64,000 nucleotides of DNA, from contig NZ_CP017718.1 in NCBI RefSeq assembly GCF_001854405.1, forward strand, positions 1,426,001 through 1,490,000, read 5' to 3'. Source of the DNA: Hyphomonas sp. Mor2. Lineage in GTDB: Bacteria; Pseudomonadota; Alphaproteobacteria; Caulobacterales; Hyphomonadaceae. The notes beneath the pieces were generated by a model. It was not told the DNA's origin. It searched no databases and saw nothing but the letters and a program-made list of their open reading frames with translations. The translations under genes were made by a program, and so were the position numbers. Shown piece by piece: positions 46,713-59,254 of the stretch. The number at the start of each line of letters is the position of its first letter. The first letter of the stretch is position 1.

Positions 46713-48038
46713 CTAAGACTCTTCGTTCTTCAACGCCTCCCGAACGGCTGAGGCCTGCTCGTCATCTTCCAGGCTCGTCAGATCAACCCATTGCCGATCG
46801 ATTAGAAAATACTCGATATCCTCCGGCATCTCCGCGCCGTCGAGACGGATCGGCACCATGTCTTTGCCGTACTTGTCCGCGAGATAGACCTCACGCCGCA
46901 CGTGATCAGATGCGAATGCCTGTTCAGAACACATGATACAGAACCGATTGGCCGCTTTGATCGCCCGTACGATCTGCGCCGCCCAGTTCTGTCCGGCCCG
47001 CATCTCCTCGCGATCAATCCAGATGGATACGCCGCCTTTTTCGACCTGTGTGACAATAGGCAGAACGGTGGTCGCATTGTCATGCGCGTAGGAAACGAAA
47101 ACCTCGTGCGAAGACGCCGCGCTGGCCGCGATTGCGGGTATTGGGGTCGACAGGCTTCGCTCTGCCAATTTGGGCGCAGGAGCCGCAGGTCGGGCGACTG
47201 GCGCGCGCGGCGGGCTTGAGCTTCTCTTGCTCGCGGGAGGCGTATCGCCGGACAACAGTGAAACCAAAAGTCCGATGAACATGAAGGCGACTAACACGCC
47301 GCCCCCAATCAGAACCGCTTGCGACCAGCTCAATCGACCGTCCCAGACCGCCCAGCCGAGGAGCGCGATGATCACGAGAAGCACCCCACTCACAAGCAAA
47401 CCACTTAGTCCCCCGGAGCTGGCTTTGGGCGGCGCCATCTGTGGCTCCGGTCTAGATGCCATGCGATTGGCCGCGACGGTCGGCTGTCGGCGACCAGCCA
47501 TCCGACTGGCGACGACTCCCTCGCCACCCGCGGTCAGGCCCGGATCCGACGCGTTGTTTTCGGCGGCGCGTGCGCGTTTAAAAGTTTCGGCAATATCACT
47601 AGTGCTCAAGGTCACTGGCCCGTCGCCAGGCAGCTCGAGCGACAGGCTCTGCGGCGCGTCCTGTTTGCGCTGGTCCGCCTCCAGCGCGCGCAATCCATCT
47701 AACACTTCACGATAGCGGTGCTCTCGAGCCGCCTCCATTGTGAGGTCGATCATTTGAAGATCCGACAATCCTCGTGGATTGAGACCGTGCTCCAGCCGCG
47801 CCATGATCAGGCGTCCTTCGGCCCAGGCATCGATGGCGCGATTGGTCAGCAGCATCTGTCGCGAAGACACCATGGCCTTACGCGACCAGAGCGCAACCGT
47901 GAACTCTCTTGGTCGCGCGGGTGGAAACCCGAAACGCCCGAATTCGGTCCGCACCATGACGCCAAATCGCTTCAGGTAAGCGGCGAGCTTATCCCCTTCC
48001 GCTTCGTCTTCGGGTGCCGCGATCAGATAAACGTTCAT
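46713..48038 (-). CDS. Membrane TIR-domain protein with second TIR-like domain
   Basis: The 441-residue protein has an N-terminal TIR-like alpha/beta domain (about 1-122, starting MNVYLIAAPEDEAEGDKLAA), a polar linker, two membrane helices (about 212-232 and 240-263), a Pro/Ala-rich linker, and a clear TIR domain (about 311-425: EVFVSYAHDN, WIDREEMRAGQNW, CIMCSEQAFASDHVRREV). A catalytic glutamate of NADase-type TIR proteins could not be placed with certainty, so signalling rather than NAD cleavage is possible. TIR proteins often act in phage defence, but no partner gene is nearby. The ATG at 48038 has AGGGGA six bases upstream, folded in a hairpin. Confidence 0.85.
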   Translation of the reverse strand: MNVYLIAAPEDEAEGDKLAAYLKRFGVMVRTEFGRFGFPPARPREFTVALWSRKAMVSSRQMLLTNRAIDAWAEGRLIMARLEHGLNPRGLSDLQMIDLTMEAAREHRYREVLDGLRALEADQRKQDAPQSLSLELPGDGPVTLSTSDIAETFKRARAAENNASDPGLTAGGEGVVASRMAGRRQPTVAANRMASRPEPQMAPPKASSGGLSGLLVSGVLLVIIALLGWAVWDGRLSWSQAVLIGGGVLVAFMFIGLLVSLLSGDTPPASKRSSSPPRAPVARPAAPAPKLAERSLSTPIPAIAASAASSHEVFVSYAHDNATTVLPIVTQVEKGGVSIWIDREEMRAGQNWAAQIVRAIKAANRFCIMCSEQAFASDHVRREVYLADKYGKDMVPIRLDGAEMPEDIEYFLIDRQWVDLTSLEDDEQASAVREALKNEES

Positions 48039-48068
48039 CACTGTCCCCTGCGTTGAGGGAACAGTGAT
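48037..48068 (-). promoter_or_regulatory. RNA hairpin hiding the TIR gene ribosome site and start
   Basis: In the minus-strand RNA, 12 bases (AUCACUGUUCCC) pair with GGGGACAGUGAU around an eight-base loop; eleven pairs are Watson-Crick and one is U-G. The G run of the Shine-Dalgarno site (AGGGGA) and the first two bases of the AUG (48038-48037) are inside the stem. No T tract follows, so it is not a normal terminator of eno. It fits a translational switch or a palindromic operator. Confidence 0.75.
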
Positions 48069-48107
48069 ATCACGCAATTGGAAACTCGTCGCCTGTTCGG
48101 CTCGCGT

Positions 48108-49409
<1,302 letters not shown>

Positions 49410-49602
49410 TCAGTTGCGGCTGCGTCTAGTGCGCAACGGCGCAAAGAGCAAGAGCGCGCAAGGCCGCGTTATGGCTAACGCAATGTCATCAGCCCGGCCG
49501 GGAATTCTCTTGAAATTCGAACAACCCTTTTGACGGGGGCTTCAGACGCGGCCGTTAAGTTTAACGCATAAGCAGAACAACACCCCTGCGAGCTGAGGGC
49601 AC

Positions 49603-50973
49603 ATGATGGGACGACACAATTGGGCACACCTGGCAGCATTCATGCTGCTCTTCTTCAGCTGGACCGGGCTGACCCTGGGCGCACCCGGTGCCTACGCTGA
49701 CACGGTCACACACCAGACGATTGTGGTCCGCAAGGGCATGTCCCTGCCCGTCCCTGTCCTGGACAGTTTTGACCGCATCGCCGTGTCGGAGCCCGAAATA
49801 GCCGACGCTGCGCCAGTCTCCTCTCGCGAGTATTTTGTGCGCGGACGTGAAATCGGATCGACCAATATCCTGGTCTATAATGAGCGCGGCAATCTGGTGC
49901 AGCTGGTGGATGTGCTGGTCATGCCGAACCTGGATGCCGTCCGCAGCGATCTGATGGCGCTTTTCCCGAGCGCGCCGGTCGACCTGCGCCCGGTGGCCAA
50001 CAAGGTGCATATCAGCGGCAGCGTCGCCGATGAAGAAACGATGACGCAAATCATGGCAGTCGTGGACAGTCACGCGCCGGGGCTCGCGATCAATGCCATG
50101 CAGGTTGAACTGCCCGCTCAAGTGCTCCTTGAAGTGCGTTTCGTGGAAGCTTCGCGCGATGACATTCGTGAAATTGGCTTTGGGACCGATATTGGTCGCC
50201 CGGGCGACTTCCTGTTCATGACCTCATCCAGCCTGATTTCAGGCGACCCCGCTCGAGCGGTCGGCCAGGTGTTCGGCGGATCAGGTCGCACGAGCATCGA
50301 TGTGACCCTGCAAGCTCTTGAAGAGAAAGGTGTTATTCGCACGCTGGCCAAGCCCAACCTGGTCTCTCAATCCGGACAGACAGCCTCCTTCCTGGCCGGT
50401 GGCGAGTTCCCGGTGCCGGTGGCCGCGGACCAGGACACGATCACAATCGAGTTCAAGAAATTCGGCGTGTCGCTGGAGTTTACCCCGACCATCGCCCGGG
50501 AAGACCGTATCGTCCTGCAAGTTGCCCCCGAGGTCAGCAATCTCGACCCACGCAACTCGGTGCGCCTTTCCAACGTGGAAATCCCGGCGCTCAGCGTTCG
50601 TGAGATTCAGACGCAGGTCGAACTGGGCAATGGTCAGAGCTTTGCCATCGCCGGCCTGATCCAGAACGAATATCAGGCAACCGAGCTGGAAACGCCGCTG
50701 CTCGGCGATATCCCGATCCTCGGCAATCTGTTCCGCTCAAGTCGGTTCAAGAAAAACGAGACAGAGCTGGTCGTGATCATCACGCCACACCTGGTCTTGC
50801 CGCCAGAGTCTAATGACGCGCTGATCGATCCGATCATGCTGTCAGAAGAACCAAGCCAGCTGGAACGTTATGGTCTCAACCGGATCGAAGGTGAACCAAA
50901 ACCCCAGCTCGGTCAGTCGGTTGAGAGCAATATTCAAAGCCAGTCCACCGCCTCCGATCAGGGAGGATGGTGA
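49603..50973 (+). CDS. cpaC: Tad pilus secretin CpaC (RcpA)
   Basis: It forms the outer-membrane channel for Flp/Tad pili. The 456-residue protein has a signal peptide (about 1-32), an N-terminal pilus-secretin domain with QTIVVRKGMSLPV and the BON-like region (about 105-165), and the secretin domain (about 225-405) with ALEEKGVIRTLAKPNLV, SGQTASFLAGGEFPVP and LGDIPILGNLFRS. The start is either of two adjacent ATGs. It starts the plus-strand tad operon. There is no cpaD gene between it and cpaE. Confidence 0.93.
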   Translation: MMGRHNWAHLAAFMLLFFSWTGLTLGAPGAYADTVTHQTIVVRKGMSLPVPVLDSFDRIAVSEPEIADAAPVSSREYFVRGREIGSTNILVYNERGNLVQLVDVLVMPNLDAVRSDLMALFPSAPVDLRPVANKVHISGSVADEETMTQIMAVVDSHAPGLAINAMQVELPAQVLLEVRFVEASRDDIREIGFGTDIGRPGDFLFMTSSSLISGDPARAVGQVFGGSGRTSIDVTLQALEEKGVIRTLAKPNLVSQSGQTASFLAGGEFPVPVAADQDTITIEFKKFGVSLEFTPTIAREDRIVLQVAPEVSNLDPRNSVRLSNVEIPALSVREIQTQVELGNGQSFAIAGLIQNEYQATELETPLLGDIPILGNLFRSSRFKKNETELVVIITPHLVLPPESNDALIDPIMLSEEPSQLERYGLNRIEGEPKPQLGQSVESNIQSQSTASDQGGW

Positions 50974-50975
50974 CC

Positions 50976-52169
50976 ATGTCCTCGGCACGAACCGTCTTTG
51001 CCAGCGCCAAGCTGCACATCCTCAGTCACAATTTTCATGAACCCATCGCCCAGGCGTGGCGGGAAAAAGGCGGCCAGCACACGGTCGTCCACGAATCCTA
51101 TGCCGGTTTGATGGATGGCCTGAACGATGAGGGCTTGCATGTCTGTGTCTTTGAGCATGCGCCGGAAACGGATCTGGCTGAATGCCTGACCGCGCTCGCC
51201 ATGACCGGGCAGAACATTCCGACCATCGTCATTGGTCAGAACCTGCCGGTCAGCGCGCTTCGCGTCCTAATGGGACTGCCGTGCTGGGATATTCTCGACG
51301 CCCAAGTCAGTTTCGATGCCGTACACAAGGCCCTGACCCGCGCAGCTGAGGCGCTGAGTGAAGCGAACACGCAAGCGGTCGCCAACACCAATTCTCAGTG
51401 CTGGACATTCGTCTCGTCGGTCGGCGGTGCCGGTGCCACCCTGCTCGCCTGCGAAACGGCCTATCAGCTCAGCCAGCAGAAGAGCAAACCGCGGGTCGTC
51501 CTGTTTGATCTGAATTTTGTCGATGGCAGCTGCGCCACCTATCTCAATTGCGAGTCGAACCTGCTGCCGACCATTTTCCAGAAGAACCCGCACAATATTG
51601 ATGACGTGTTCCTGAAGACCATGACCACGCATCACCCTTTCGGGTTTGACGTGCTGGCCATGCCGCGCTGGAGCGAGATGGAGACGCCGCCCTCGCGCGA
51701 TGTCATCCTGCAATGCCTGAATGTCGCCTGCGAGACCTATGACTTTGTCATCGTCGACACGCCGCGTTGGCCGACCGAGTGGAGCAGCGACATGTTCCTC
51801 GGCAGCGATGAAGTGATCCTGGTGACCGAACTGTCCGTTCCAGCCCTTAACGCCTCGCGGCAATGGGTTGAGCAGTTCGCTTCCGATCCAGAATTTCCAT
51901 CGATCCGCGCGGTCCTGAACCGACGTCAGAAAGGCATGTTCGGGGCGAAGGTCACTGAAGAGCAGGCCTGCTCTGCTCTGGAAATGGAGGTCTTTGCCTC
52001 GATCCGGTCGGATTGGCCAACCGCCCTCAGCGCCGTTAACCTGGGCCAGCCGGTTAGCGATATGAAGCCTGGATCAGCCATCCCCAAAGATATCTCCGAA
52101 CTGATCAGCAAATTGCGTGAAGGCAAGAGCGCGCCCCAGGAAGCTGACGCGATGAGGGCCGCATCATGA
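50976..52169 (+). CDS. cpaE: Tad pilus localisation ATPase-like protein CpaE (TadZ)
   Basis: The 397-residue protein has an N-terminal receiver-like domain (about 10-115) and a ParA/MinD-like domain (about 140-340). Where MinD has a Walker A lysine motif, this one reads SSVGGAGATLLA with no lysine, while the second part FDLNFVDGS and IVDTPRW are kept. Such atypical P-loops are common in TadZ, which marks the pole for pilus assembly. GGGAGG lies nine bases before the chosen ATG (50976). The stop overlaps cpaF by ATGA. Confidence 0.9.
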   Translation: MSSARTVFASAKLHILSHNFHEPIAQAWREKGGQHTVVHESYAGLMDGLNDEGLHVCVFEHAPETDLAECLTALAMTGQNIPTIVIGQNLPVSALRVLMGLPCWDILDAQVSFDAVHKALTRAAEALSEANTQAVANTNSQCWTFVSSVGGAGATLLACETAYQLSQQKSKPRVVLFDLNFVDGSCATYLNCESNLLPTIFQKNPHNIDDVFLKTMTTHHPFGFDVLAMPRWSEMETPPSRDVILQCLNVACETYDFVIVDTPRWPTEWSSDMFLGSDEVILVTELSVPALNASRQWVEQFASDPEFPSIRAVLNRRQKGMFGAKVTEEQACSALEMEVFASIRSDWPTALSAVNLGQPVSDMKPGSAIPKDISELISKLREGKSAPQEADAMRAAS

Positions 52170-53611
52170 GCCGCTTTGTTCTGAAACGACGCCCCGTTGA
52201 CGACACTCCTGATGAGCCAGTCGTTGAGCCGCAGATCGAAGCCGAAGCGCCGGCTCCGGACCCCGTCTCCCCGCCACTCGAACCGGACCCACAGCCGAAA
52301 GTTCGACCAGAAATCGATGGCGACATGCTTGAGGCCAAGCTGCAGATTCACAACAAGCTGATCGATGAGCTGGACCTGTCCAATCTCGATCAGATGACGC
52401 CGGAAGAACTGCGCACTCAAATCGGGGTCTTCGTGACCAAGGCCATCGCAGATCAGCGTCTGCCCATGGGCGCTGCGGAGGTGAAGGACTTCACCGATGA
52501 CATCGTCAATGAGATGGTCGGTCTGGGCCCGCTCGAACCGCTTCTGCAGGACGACTCGATCGCCGATATCCTGATCAATGGCTATAATCAGGTCTATATT
52601 GAACGCGGCGGCGAACTCGAGCTCTCCAATGCCCGCTTCCGCGACAATCTTCACTTGCGACGGATCATCAACAAGATCGTTTCGGCCGTTGGTCGACGTG
52701 TTGACGAAGGATCGCCATTGGTCGACGCCCGTCTGGCCGATGGCTCGCGGGTCAACGCGGCGATTGAACCGATCGCCATCGATGGGCCACTCGTCTCAAT
52801 CCGGAAATTTTCCAAGAAGCCGTTCACGCTGGAAAAACTGGTCGAGTTTCAGGCGCTGCCCAAGCCGGTCGCGGATTTCCTTTATGGCGCTGTTAAATGT
52901 CGCGTCACCGCCATTATCTCCGGCGGCACAGGCTCGGGAAAGACCACGCTCCTCAACGCCTTGTCAGCTGCGATCAGCCATAAAGAGCGCTTGATCACGA
53001 TCGAGGACGCAGCTGAACTTCAGCTGCAGCAGCCGCACGTTGCTCGCATGGAAACGCGCCCGGCCAATCTCGAAGGCAATGGCGAGATCAAGCAACGCGA
53101 GCTGGTGAAAAACGCCCTGCGGATGCGACCAGACCGAGTCATCCTCGGCGAGGTCCGCTCCGAAGAAGCCTTCGACATGCTGCAAGCGATGAATACCGGC
53201 CATGAAGGCTCGATGGCGACCATTCACGCCAACAATCCGCGCGAAGCGATTACCCGCCTCGAGCAGATGGTAGCGATGGGCGGCCTGCGCATTTCTCAGG
53301 AAGCTGTACGGGGCCAGATCTCTGCTGCGATCGGCATCATCATCCAGGCCCAACGCCTGTCCGATGGCTCGCGCCGTATCACCCATGTGACCGAGGTGAC
53401 GGGTATGGAAGGCGAAGTCATCCAGATGCAGGACCTGTTCGTCTTCAAGCGCGTGGATACCGGCGAAGACGGCACCGTGATCGGCGAGTTTCGCGCCACG
53501 GGCCTGCGTCCGAAATGCCTCGATGAAATGACCCGCAAGGGCATTCACGTGCCGACTGAGACCTTCGACCCGTCCCAACCCTTGCTGAGCGTTGGGGGTA
53601 AAAATGGATGA
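52166..53611 (+). CDS. cpaF: Tad pilus assembly ATPase CpaF (TadA)
   Basis: The secretion ATPase powers Flp pilin assembly. The 481-residue protein has a Pro-rich acidic N-terminal region (10-55), the N-terminal domain with [20 protein letters not shown], the Walker A motif GGTGSGKT (253-260), the Asp box in [13 protein letters not shown] and the His box [12 protein letters not shown]. It overlaps tadB by eight bases. Confidence 0.96.
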   Translation: MSRFVLKRRPVDDTPDEPVVEPQIEAEAPAPDPVSPPLEPDPQPKVRPEIDGDMLEAKLQIHNKLIDELDLSNLDQMTPEELRTQIGVFVTKAIADQRLPMGAAEVKDFTDDIVNEMVGLGPLEPLLQDDSIADILINGYNQVYIERGGELELSNARFRDNLHLRRIINKIVSAVGRRVDEGSPLVDARLADGSRVNAAIEPIAIDGPLVSIRKFSKKPFTLEKLVEFQALPKPVADFLYGAVKCRVTAIISGGTGSGKTTLLNALSAAISHKERLITIEDAAELQLQQPHVARMETRPANLEGNGEIKQRELVKNALRMRPDRVILGEVRSEEAFDMLQAMNTGHEGSMATIHANNPREAITRLEQMVAMGGLRISQEAVRGQISAAIGIIIQAQRLSDGSRRITHVTEVTGMEGEVIQMQDLFVFKRVDTGEDGTVIGEFRATGLRPKCLDEMTRKGIHVPTETFDPSQPLLSVGGKNG

Positions 53612-54554
53612 GCAGGTCATTCTCTATGTCCTGGCCTTCTCATCGGTCTTTCTTGGCGCCCGCTCGCTGATCGATTTCGGGCAGGAGGCGCGGGACAAGT
53701 CGCTCGTGAATAAACGCCTCAAGGCTCAGGCCGAGACAGACTCTATCGCAGAAGCCGTGCTGCAGCTTCGCCGTAAGCGGGGGCTGGACGAGGATGGCAA
53801 CCGCGTCATCAAGAATGCCTGGCTTGGTCGCCTGGTGGCACGATCCGGGCTCGACTACAAACCTGCCAGCTGGCTGGCTATGGCGCTTGTCGCCGGCGTC
53901 GTCGCATCGGGTCTCGCTTACTACTTCTCTGGCCTCTCTGCCGCCATCGCGGCGTTCCCGGCCGTAGCGCTAGGCGGTCCTTATCTCGTGCTCAGCATGC
54001 TCGGCTCGAAACGCGAGCGCGCCTTGGGTGAGCAATTGCCGGATGCATTGGAAATCGTCGTTCGGAGCTTGCAGGCCGGTCACCCGGTTCCCACGGCGAT
54101 CGCGCTCGTGGGTAAGGAAACCCCCGATCCGCTGGGGTCGGAGTTCGGCCTCGTGGCAGATGAGATCGCATTTGGATCCAGTCTCGACCAGGCCATTGAA
54201 AAGATGGCGGCGCGGACGGAACATCCAGACATCAATCTGTTCAGCGCGATTGTGCGTTTGCAGACCCGAACGGGCGGTAATCTGGCCGACCTGCTCGCCA
54301 CCAATTCCCGCACCATCCGTCAGCGCCAGAAAATGCGTTTGAAGATCAAGGCGGCGTCTTCAGAAGGCCGGATGTCAGCGCTCATTCTGACCGCGGCACC
54401 GTTCGTCGTTCTTGCGGCAATGCACTTCCTGACCCCGAGCTTCTATGGCGATGTCATCCATGTGCCGATGATCCAGTATGGGCTCGGCGGCGCGCTCGTC
54501 TGGATGGCGATTGGCAATCTGGTCATGCGCAAGATGACGAATTTCAAGATTTAG
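53604..54554 (+). CDS. tadB: Tad pilus inner-membrane protein TadB
   Basis: The 316-residue GspF-type platform protein has hydrophobic segments at the start, near residues 90-125 and at the C-terminus, and a cytoplasmic GspF domain with GEQLPDALEIVVRSLQAGHPV and the TGGNLADLL motif. It pairs with TadC to form the platform that CpaF drives. The ATG at 53604 was chosen for the GGGGG site and the family's start. Confidence 0.92.
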   Translation: MDEQVILYVLAFSSVFLGARSLIDFGQEARDKSLVNKRLKAQAETDSIAEAVLQLRRKRGLDEDGNRVIKNAWLGRLVARSGLDYKPASWLAMALVAGVVASGLAYYFSGLSAAIAAFPAVALGGPYLVLSMLGSKRERALGEQLPDALEIVVRSLQAGHPVPTAIALVGKETPDPLGSEFGLVADEIAFGSSLDQAIEKMAARTEHPDINLFSAIVRLQTRTGGNLADLLATNSRTIRQRQKMRLKIKAASSEGRMSALILTAAPFVVLAAMHFLTPSFYGDVIHVPMIQYGLGGALVWMAIGNLVMRKMTNFKI

Positions 54555-54563
54555 GGGGCGGAC

Positions 54564-55496
54564 ATGATTGAAACGATCCTAAACAGCCCGAGCCTGATGT
54601 TGCTCTCTGCGTCTGCGATCAGCCTGGCGCTGCTACTGCCCGCGACGATTATCGCCTCGCGCTTCAGAAATCGCATTGAAGGCCGTCTGGCTGGAAATTC
54701 GGGCGCGACGGCGACCATCTCGGAGAAACCGCGTCATGGCTGGCTCGCCCAGTTGGGCCAAACCGGAGAGGGTGCGCCGTCCGATGAGGAGACCCGCCTC
54801 CGCAGCCTGATGATGCGCGCGGGTTATTTCTCGCGAAATGCGCCTTACATCTTTTTCGGCATCCGTGCGATCAGCCTGATCGCGCCTCAATTTCTGCTAT
54901 TCATCGCAGCGCCGATGCTGCCTTTCAAACTGACAGGCCTGACCCTGCTCGGCGCCTCGATCTTCGCTGCAGCGTTCGGCTATATGCTGCCCTCCATGTT
55001 GTTGAACCGTCAGATCGAGCAACGTGAACAGCAATATCGCGACGGCTTCCCGGATATGATGGACCTGCTGGTCGCCTGCGTCGAAGCAGGGCTGAGCCTC
55101 GACGGCGCGATCATCCGGATCGCCGAGGAATTGCAGTTCCGCTATCCGATCCTGTCTCGCCAATTGCACTTGATGAGCCTCGAGATGCGGGCCGGACGGG
55201 ATCGCAACACGGCCTGGAGCAATTTTGCCGACCGTCTCGGCTTGGAAGAGGCCCGTTCCCTGGCAACCATGCTGAAACAATCTGAAGAACTCGGCACCAG
55301 CATTGGCGAGACCTTGCGCGTCTATGGGGCTGATATGCGTGAGAAACGCATGCTGCGGGCGGAAGAGAAAGCTCTGGCGCTGCCCGCCAAGCTGGTTCTG
55401 CCGCTGATCATGTTCGTATTTCCAACCTTGCTGGTTGTCCTGATGATGCCTGCCGTGGTTCGGATGATCTGGGTTTTTGGCGGCGACGCCCTCTAA
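54564..55496 (+). CDS. tadC: Tad pilus inner-membrane protein TadC
   Basis: The 310-residue GspF-type protein has membrane segments near residues 10-30, 98-120, 122-145 and 275-300, and the conserved cytoplasmic region GFPDMMDLLVACVEAGLSLDGAI with EELGTSIGETLRVY. It starts nine bases after tadB and ends the visible operon. The flp pilin, tadV, cpaD and tadD/E/G genes are not in the window. Confidence 0.92.
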   Translation: MIETILNSPSLMLLSASAISLALLLPATIIASRFRNRIEGRLAGNSGATATISEKPRHGWLAQLGQTGEGAPSDEETRLRSLMMRAGYFSRNAPYIFFGIRAISLIAPQFLLFIAAPMLPFKLTGLTLLGASIFAAAFGYMLPSMLLNRQIEQREQQYRDGFPDMMDLLVACVEAGLSLDGAIIRIAEELQFRYPILSRQLHLMSLEMRAGRDRNTAWSNFADRLGLEEARSLATMLKQSEELGTSIGETLRVYGADMREKRMLRAEEKALALPAKLVLPLIMFVFPTLLVVLMMPAVVRMIWVFGGDAL

Positions 55497-55540
55497 GCGG
55501 CGTTTCTCCAGCTAAGCCCTCTCGCACCTCGACAAATAAG

Positions 55541-55592
55541 ACAAAGCCCGACACCATAACCTGCTGGAAACTGGCGCCGGGCTTGTCGTTTT
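55541..55592. terminator. Terminator between convergent tadC and cpaB
   Basis: ACAAAGCCCG pairs with CGGGCTTGT across a 27-base loop and is followed by GTTTT on the plus strand; on the minus strand TTTGTCTTATTT follows. It could serve both genes. This is one of only two clear intrinsic terminators close to a gene end. Confidence 0.6.
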
Positions 55593-55653
55593 ACGCGTTC
55601 AATGGAGATGAACCGGCCCGATCCCAGCGGGCCATCGCGTTTGCGCCTCTGAC

Positions 55654-56553
55654 TTAAGAGGCTGGGATCAGTTTTGTCGGAGCGGAGGTTTTTTCCGTCG
55701 CTGTCGGGACTTTAACCTCGCTCTCCTCTGTGCCGAGCATGACCTTGATCTGCTTGTCGGCGGGCTTTCGAGCCACCACACGGCGCGTCACACGGCGCGG
55801 CGGAGTGCGGGCGGCTGCGACCTTGGTGGCCGGCAGCGCGGGTTTGACAAGATCCGGCTCGCGAGCGCCGCGCAATGCCAGAGACAGATCGCCCAGGCCC
55901 GAAGCGACTGACAGCTTCCTGGCATCATCCACAGAAACGGCCAGAGTCGCACGCGCGAACAGCTTGGGCTGTTCACTCAACGGGTCATCATTGGAGTCTA
56001 CGGCCAGGACTTCAACATCCTGCAGCAGCACTTCCGAGACAAGATTCACCTTGCGAGCATTGCGGCCTTTGTCCTGCGTGAACAGCACATCCACCTTGTC
56101 GCCCGGAAGCACAAATCCAGCAACGCCCGTCACATCATCCATGCGAACCGTGTAGGCGCGAAAGCCGGGCTCCAGACGACCGGCAAGTGAGGCCCTCATA
56201 CCCACCGGTGAGAGGCGCGAATCAAGAATCGGGTCACCGGGCTGAAACGCGGTCAGCGCCAGGCGTTGGGCGTACTCATTGGATCCGATTTCCAGACCGT
56301 GTGTGTAATAGCCATACGGCGCTTTGCTTTCTGGCCAGCGCTCGACCGTCACATTGTCGAGTGTGACGGCATCGCCGCGAAAAATCTCTTCCGACGCCAC
56401 AACGACGCTCACTTCCTTCTCGACGGGAAGCGAAATCTCTGTGACCTCGGGCTCTGCTTCCGGCTCCGACTTGGTCATTTGCCAGGCGACAAAAGTCGCG
56501 GCGAGACCAAGCGCCGCAGACGCGCCGAGTGAGATGGCAGGGGACATACGCAT
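55654..56553 (-). CDS. cpaB: Tad pilus protein CpaB (RcpC)
   Basis: The 299-residue protein has one N-terminal membrane segment (about 5-25), a SAF/beta-clip domain (about 50-130: VVVASEEIFRGDAVTLDNV, QPGDPILDSRL) and the RcpC region with YTVRMDDVTGVAGFVLPGDKVDVLFT. The C-terminal 60 residues are basic and Pro/Ala/Arg-rich. It lies opposite to and downstream of the tad operon, whereas it normally lies next to cpaC in the same direction. GGAG is six bases before the chosen ATG (56553). Confidence 0.9.
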   Translation of the reverse strand: MRMSPAISLGASAALGLAATFVAWQMTKSEPEAEPEVTEISLPVEKEVSVVVASEEIFRGDAVTLDNVTVERWPESKAPYGYYTHGLEIGSNEYAQRLALTAFQPGDPILDSRLSPVGMRASLAGRLEPGFRAYTVRMDDVTGVAGFVLPGDKVDVLFTQDKGRNARKVNLVSEVLLQDVEVLAVDSNDDPLSEQPKLFARATLAVSVDDARKLSVASGLGDLSLALRGAREPDLVKPALPATKVAAARTPPRRVTRRVVARKPADKQIKVMLGTEESEVKVPTATEKTSAPTKLIPAS

Positions 56554-56672
56554 AAGAAGCTCCATTCCTATGCATGCAGCTTACAACCGGCCGACTAAAC
56601 GGAGCCCTAGGGGGATCGAGCAAAATACCGGCGCGCGTTAAGCATAACGGCCTCGTTCATCCACCTTTCGCG

Positions 56673-56704
56673 CAAAACAAAACCCCTGCCAAACAGGCAG
56701 GGGT
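56673..56704 (-). terminator. Rho-independent terminator of rpmF
   Basis: On the minus strand ACCCCTGCC pairs perfectly with GGCAGGGGT around a five-base loop and is followed by TTTTGTTTT. It begins 29 bases after the rpmF stop. Confidence 0.9.
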
Positions 56705-56732
56705 CATGTACTATACAGACTCTACGCTGAGC

Positions 56733-56915
56733 TTAGTCTTCAGACGGCTCAAGAATCTGACGGCCGCGATACATGCCTGATTTCAGGTCAATGTGGTGCG
56801 GGCGACGAAGTTCACCAGAATCCTGGTCTTCGATGAACGTATTGCCTTTGAGGCGGTCGTGCGAACGGCGCATGCCACGGCGCGACTTGGTAATCTTACT
56901 CTTAGGGACAGCCAT
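56733..56915 (-). CDS. rpmF: 50S ribosomal protein L32
   Basis: The 60-residue protein begins [19 protein letters not shown], the L32 signature, and ends in [11 protein letters not shown]. The zinc-binding cysteines of other L32 forms are absent, as is usual in alphaproteobacteria. It stands alone with its own terminator; plsX and yceD, the common neighbours, are absent. Confidence 0.96.
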   Translation of the reverse strand: MAVPKSKITKSRRGMRRSHDRLKGNTFIEDQDSGELRRPHHIDLKSGMYRGRQILEPSED

Positions 56916-57010
56916 CTGCGTGCTCCAAAACGGGTTTCGAGGCGAGCCTCGTGAAATTCAAACCGCGCACATACCGGAAGGTTCGGCGCGGCGCAAGGGG
57001 GGATTGCTGC

Positions 57011-59169
<2,159 letters not shown>

Positions 59170-59254
59170 GTCAGGTTCCTGAATCTCAAGCCGCGGGCCT
59201 TACGCCTTAATCACGCATTCGCCAACCCCCGAGGGTCAGTGAAAGCCGATCAGG

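Noticed and set aside
46702..46716. TTAA-N7-CTAA, similar to a CtrA site, before ftsB
   Set aside because: It overlaps the TIR stop codon, has one mismatch in the second half and no promoter elements were seen around it.
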